Source: JAKZSU01 sp047517485 (GTDB lineage: Bacteria; Pseudomonadota; Alphaproteobacteria; UBA7887). From it: a DNA stretch of 9,332 nucleotides. Below are positions 7,698 to 9,332 of the stretch, piece by piece. The DNA is taken from the NCBI GenBank assembly GCA_047517485.1, contig JAKZSU010000160.1, forward strand, positions 1-9,332, in the 5' to 3' direction. The notes under the pieces are model-generated. The model worked only from the letters and a program-made list of their open reading frames with translations. It did not search any database and was not told where the DNA came from. Position 1 is the stretch's first letter, and every line of letters starts with the position of its first letter. A program made the translations under genes and the position numbers.

Positions 7698-8489
7698 ATG
7701 TACGATTTCACCTATCAAAGAGCCGCCAGCGCCGATGACGCCGCCGCCAAGATCGGCGGCGCCGACGACGGCGCTTATATCGCCGGCGGGCAAACCCTGC
7801 TGCCGACGATGAAGCTGCGCCTGGCCAATCCGTCGGACCTGATCGACCTGGCGGGCGCCGGCCTTTCCGGCATCACCGCCAGCGGCGGGGGCGTTAGTAT
7901 TGGGGCGATGACCTGCCACGCGGATGTCGCCAATTCCGCCGAGGTGCGAAGCGCGTTACCCGGCCTCGCCGCCCTGGCCGGCGGGATCGGCGATCCCCAG
8001 GTGCGCAACCGCGGCACCATCGGCGGCTCGATCGCCAACAACGACCCGGCGGCGGATTACCCCGCCGCGATCGTCGGCCTCGGCGCCACGGTCAAAACCA
8101 ACACCCGCGAAATCGCCGGCGACGACTTCTTCACCGGCCTGTTCGAAACGGCCTTGGCCGAAGGGGAATTGGTCACGGCGGTGAGCTTCCCGGCCGCCAC
8201 CAAGTCGGGCTACGCCAAGTTCGCCAACCCGGCCTCGCGCTTCGCTCTCGTCGGCGTCTTCGTCGCCGAGACCGGCGGCGGGGTCCGGGTCGCGGTCACC
8301 GGCGCCGGCGCCAGCGTCTTCCGCGTCGCCGCCATGGAGGCGGCCCTGTCGGCCAATTGGTCGGCGGCCGCGCTCGACGGTATCGCGGTCTCGGCCGACG
8401 GTCTCAACACCGACATCCACGCCGCCGCCGACTACCGCGCCCACCTGGTAACGGTCATGGCCAAACGCGCGGTGGAGGCATGTGGGTAG
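7698..8489 (+). CDS. coxM: Molybdenum hydroxylase medium subunit, FAD-binding (CoxM-like)
   Basis: 263 residues. The flavoprotein subunit, which accepts electrons from the [2Fe-2S] subunit and passes them to the respiratory chain or another acceptor. The FAD-binding PCMH-type domain occupies about residues 1-170, with the two diagnostic loops AGGQTLLP (29-36) and TIGGSIANNDPAADYP (107-122). The C-terminal domain (about 175-263) is the CO dehydrogenase flavoprotein C-terminal fold. It is slightly shorter than the roughly 288 residues of the classic CoxM. GGGAGGA eleven bases upstream of the ATG and an 18-base gap after coxL place it in the same operon. It is the last gene before the terminator at 8517. 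Confidence 0.93.
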   Translation: MYDFTYQRAASADDAAAKIGGADDGAYIAGGQTLLPTMKLRLANPSDLIDLAGAGLSGITASGGGVSIGAMTCHADVANSAEVRSALPGLAALAGGIGDPQVRNRGTIGGSIANNDPAADYPAAIVGLGATVKTNTREIAGDDFFTGLFETALAEGELVTAVSFPAATKSGYAKFANPASRFALVGVFVAETGGGVRVAVTGAGASVFRVAAMEAALSANWSAAALDGIAVSADGLNTDIHAAADYRAHLVTVMAKRAVEACG

Positions 8490-8516
8490 GGGGCGCAAAT
8501 TGCGACACATGACGGG

Positions 8517-8546
8517 AAAGGGCGGGGGCTTGGCTCCGCCCTTTTT
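8517..8546 (+). terminator. Intrinsic terminator of the coxSLM operon
   Basis: AAAGGGCGG (8517-8525) pairs exactly with CCGCCCTTT (8536-8544); the arm runs into TTTTT (8542-8546) followed by ATTT. It lies 27 bases after the coxM stop codon. The nine-pair GC-rich stem with an immediate T-run is a standard Rho-independent terminator and marks the end of the operon. Confidence 0.85.
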
Positions 8547-8654
8547 ATTTGGGGTGTTTGGTCTCAGCGCGTGGCCATCCAAGCGAATCAAACCGAGATC
8601 ATCGTGACCGCGCTATGATGAAGTTGTGTGGAGTGATGGTGGGGGCTTAGACGA

Positions 8655-9221
8655 TCACTGAACCGGTGCGAACGCTTCGGGGCCCGGGTCGGGCGGCACG
8701 TCCCAGCCGCAGGCTTCGAGGCCAGCCTCGACAGCGTCGATCATCGGTCTAGAACCCGGCCCTTTTATCCAAAAGTAGGTCTCCGACCAGTACGTGTCCG
8801 CGAGGTCCGGATCTATCTCCAGCGCGACTTCAAGCGAGGCCTGCCCTTCTGCAATGTCACCGTTCAGGCAATGAGCCGCCGCGATGAATGCACGGGTCCA
8901 ATCCTGCCAGCCCATCTGCGTCATTTCCAATAAAGCGATGGCTTCGGTGTTCTCACCCCGAGCCAAATGCGCATAGGCCGGCATCCAATTCAGCCACGGC
9001 GGATAGTTGGGGTTCATCTTCTTGAGGTCGTCCATTAAGGCGTTGGAACGCTCATACTCTCCGATGTATGCCAAAATCTGAATCGCGCGCACGTTAACTT
9101 CTTGGTTGTTCGGGGCAAGTCGCAAGGCTTCATCAAGCTCGCGAACAGCGCGGTTCAAATCATTTGTCATGTATAGCCCAATAGCCAATTGGGCCTGTAG
9201 CGCACCCGGTTCCTTGGACAC
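8655..9221 (-). pseudogene. TPR-repeat protein remnant, 5' end cut by an insertion sequence
   Basis: About 187 residues of the C-terminal part of a tetratricopeptide-repeat protein. Four TPR-like helical pairs can be seen: LQAQLAIGLYMTNDLNRAV with DEALRLAPNN; VNVRAIQILAYIGEYERSNA; LNWMPAYAHLARGENTEAIA; and TRAFIAAAHCLNGDIAEGQA with ALEIDPDL. The tail (MIDAVEAGLEACGWDVP) resembles the end of TPR domains attached to class III adenylate cyclase or winged-helix regulators, but the output domain is not in the window. The frame is open only to a TGA at 9231-9233, and its sole possible start, GTG at 9221, has no ribosome site and lies inside the IS terminal repeat. Native coding sequence therefore runs from 8655 to about 9214. 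It is probably non-functional, with the 5' part beyond the IS. Confidence 0.75.
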
Positions 9222-9332
9222 AAGTTTGTCTCACGCGGCGGGCCTGATTGAGATCGCGGCGTGCCACGCCTGACGAGCTTGAGCGGGGCTCAGGTAGCCG
9301 TTCTTTTCGACGATCCACTGGGCATTGTAGAG
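9215..9332 (-). mobile_element. Right end of an IS3-like insertion sequence
   Basis: The element's transposase reading frame ends at 9231 and its outer end lies at about 9215. Read inward on the plus strand, the end is TGGACACAAGTTTGTCTCA (9215-9233), beginning with TG as is usual for IS3-family terminal repeats. The coding frame of the TPR gene begins right outside it. The left end and any target duplication are beyond the window, so family and exact boundary are provisional. Confidence 0.6.
9231..9332 (-). CDS. IS3-family-like transposase, C-terminal fragment
   Basis: The last 33 codons before a TGA, reading LYNAQWIVEKNGYLSPAQ and ending ISIRPAA; the rest of the gene is off the right edge. 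The W-x-V-E-K-N-G-Y/F-x-S-P-x-Q-A-R pattern is what I know from the extreme C-terminus of integrase-core (DDE) transposases of the IS3 type, after the catalytic Glu. The stop codon overlaps the terminal repeat of the element. Other DDE families have similar tails, so the family is probable rather than certain. Confidence 0.6.
   Translation of the reverse strand, partial: LYNAQWIVEKNGYLSPAQARQAWHAAISIRPAA

Noticed and set aside
7956..8591. A 211-codon minus-strand frame opposite coxM
   Set aside because: Composition shadow of coxM; it also runs through the operon's intrinsic terminator.

Overview
The window comes from a GC-rich bacterium, most likely an alphaproteobacterium. I infer this from gene content and strongly GC-biased codon use: a form II CO-dehydrogenase-type molybdenum hydroxylase operon, an acyl-CoA carboxylase beta subunit, a COG1033-type RND exporter and small alphaproteobacterial-style secreted proteins. 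No rRNA, tRNA or marker gene fixes the taxon.

Layout. (1) Positions 1-440, minus strand: the N-terminal part of an RND/MMPL-family exporter, cut by the window edge. (2) 656-2202, minus: a biotin-dependent acyl-CoA carboxylase carboxyltransferase subunit that is complete in content but split by a one-base frameshift near 1222. (3) 2240-2542: a non-coding array of three ~93-bp repeat units alternating with four strong hairpins. It lies upstream of the carboxylase gene. (4) 2602-3264, minus: a secreted protein of unknown function. (5) 3265-3602: an AT-rich gap with a CRP/FNR-like palindrome, a possible 36-residue basic mini-protein and a terminator-like hairpin. (6) 3603-3800, minus: a small lipoprotein. 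(7) 4086-4703, plus: an XRE-type regulator with a cupin sensor domain. (8) 4860-8489, plus: a tight three-gene operon in the order small, large, medium subunit (2Fe-2S, molybdopterin and FAD subunits), closed by a clear intrinsic terminator at 8517-8546. (9) 8655-9221, minus: the C-terminal remnant of a TPR protein. (10) 9215-9332: the right end of an IS3-like insertion sequence that cuts the TPR gene off from its 5' part.

The coherent functional unit is the regulator plus the molybdenum hydroxylase operon. The large subunit carries AYRGAGR, the form II signature, instead of the AYxCSFR of proven CO dehydrogenases, so its natural substrate is uncertain. No maturation genes (coxD/E/F/G or xdhC type) follow before the terminator, so maturation must be supplied from elsewhere in the genome. 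The cupin-type regulator directly upstream probably senses a small molecule related to the enzyme's substrate; this is inference.

The less-explained parts are the hairpin/repeat array, the small transcription-unit-like segment at 3378-3565, and two small exported proteins without recognisable function.
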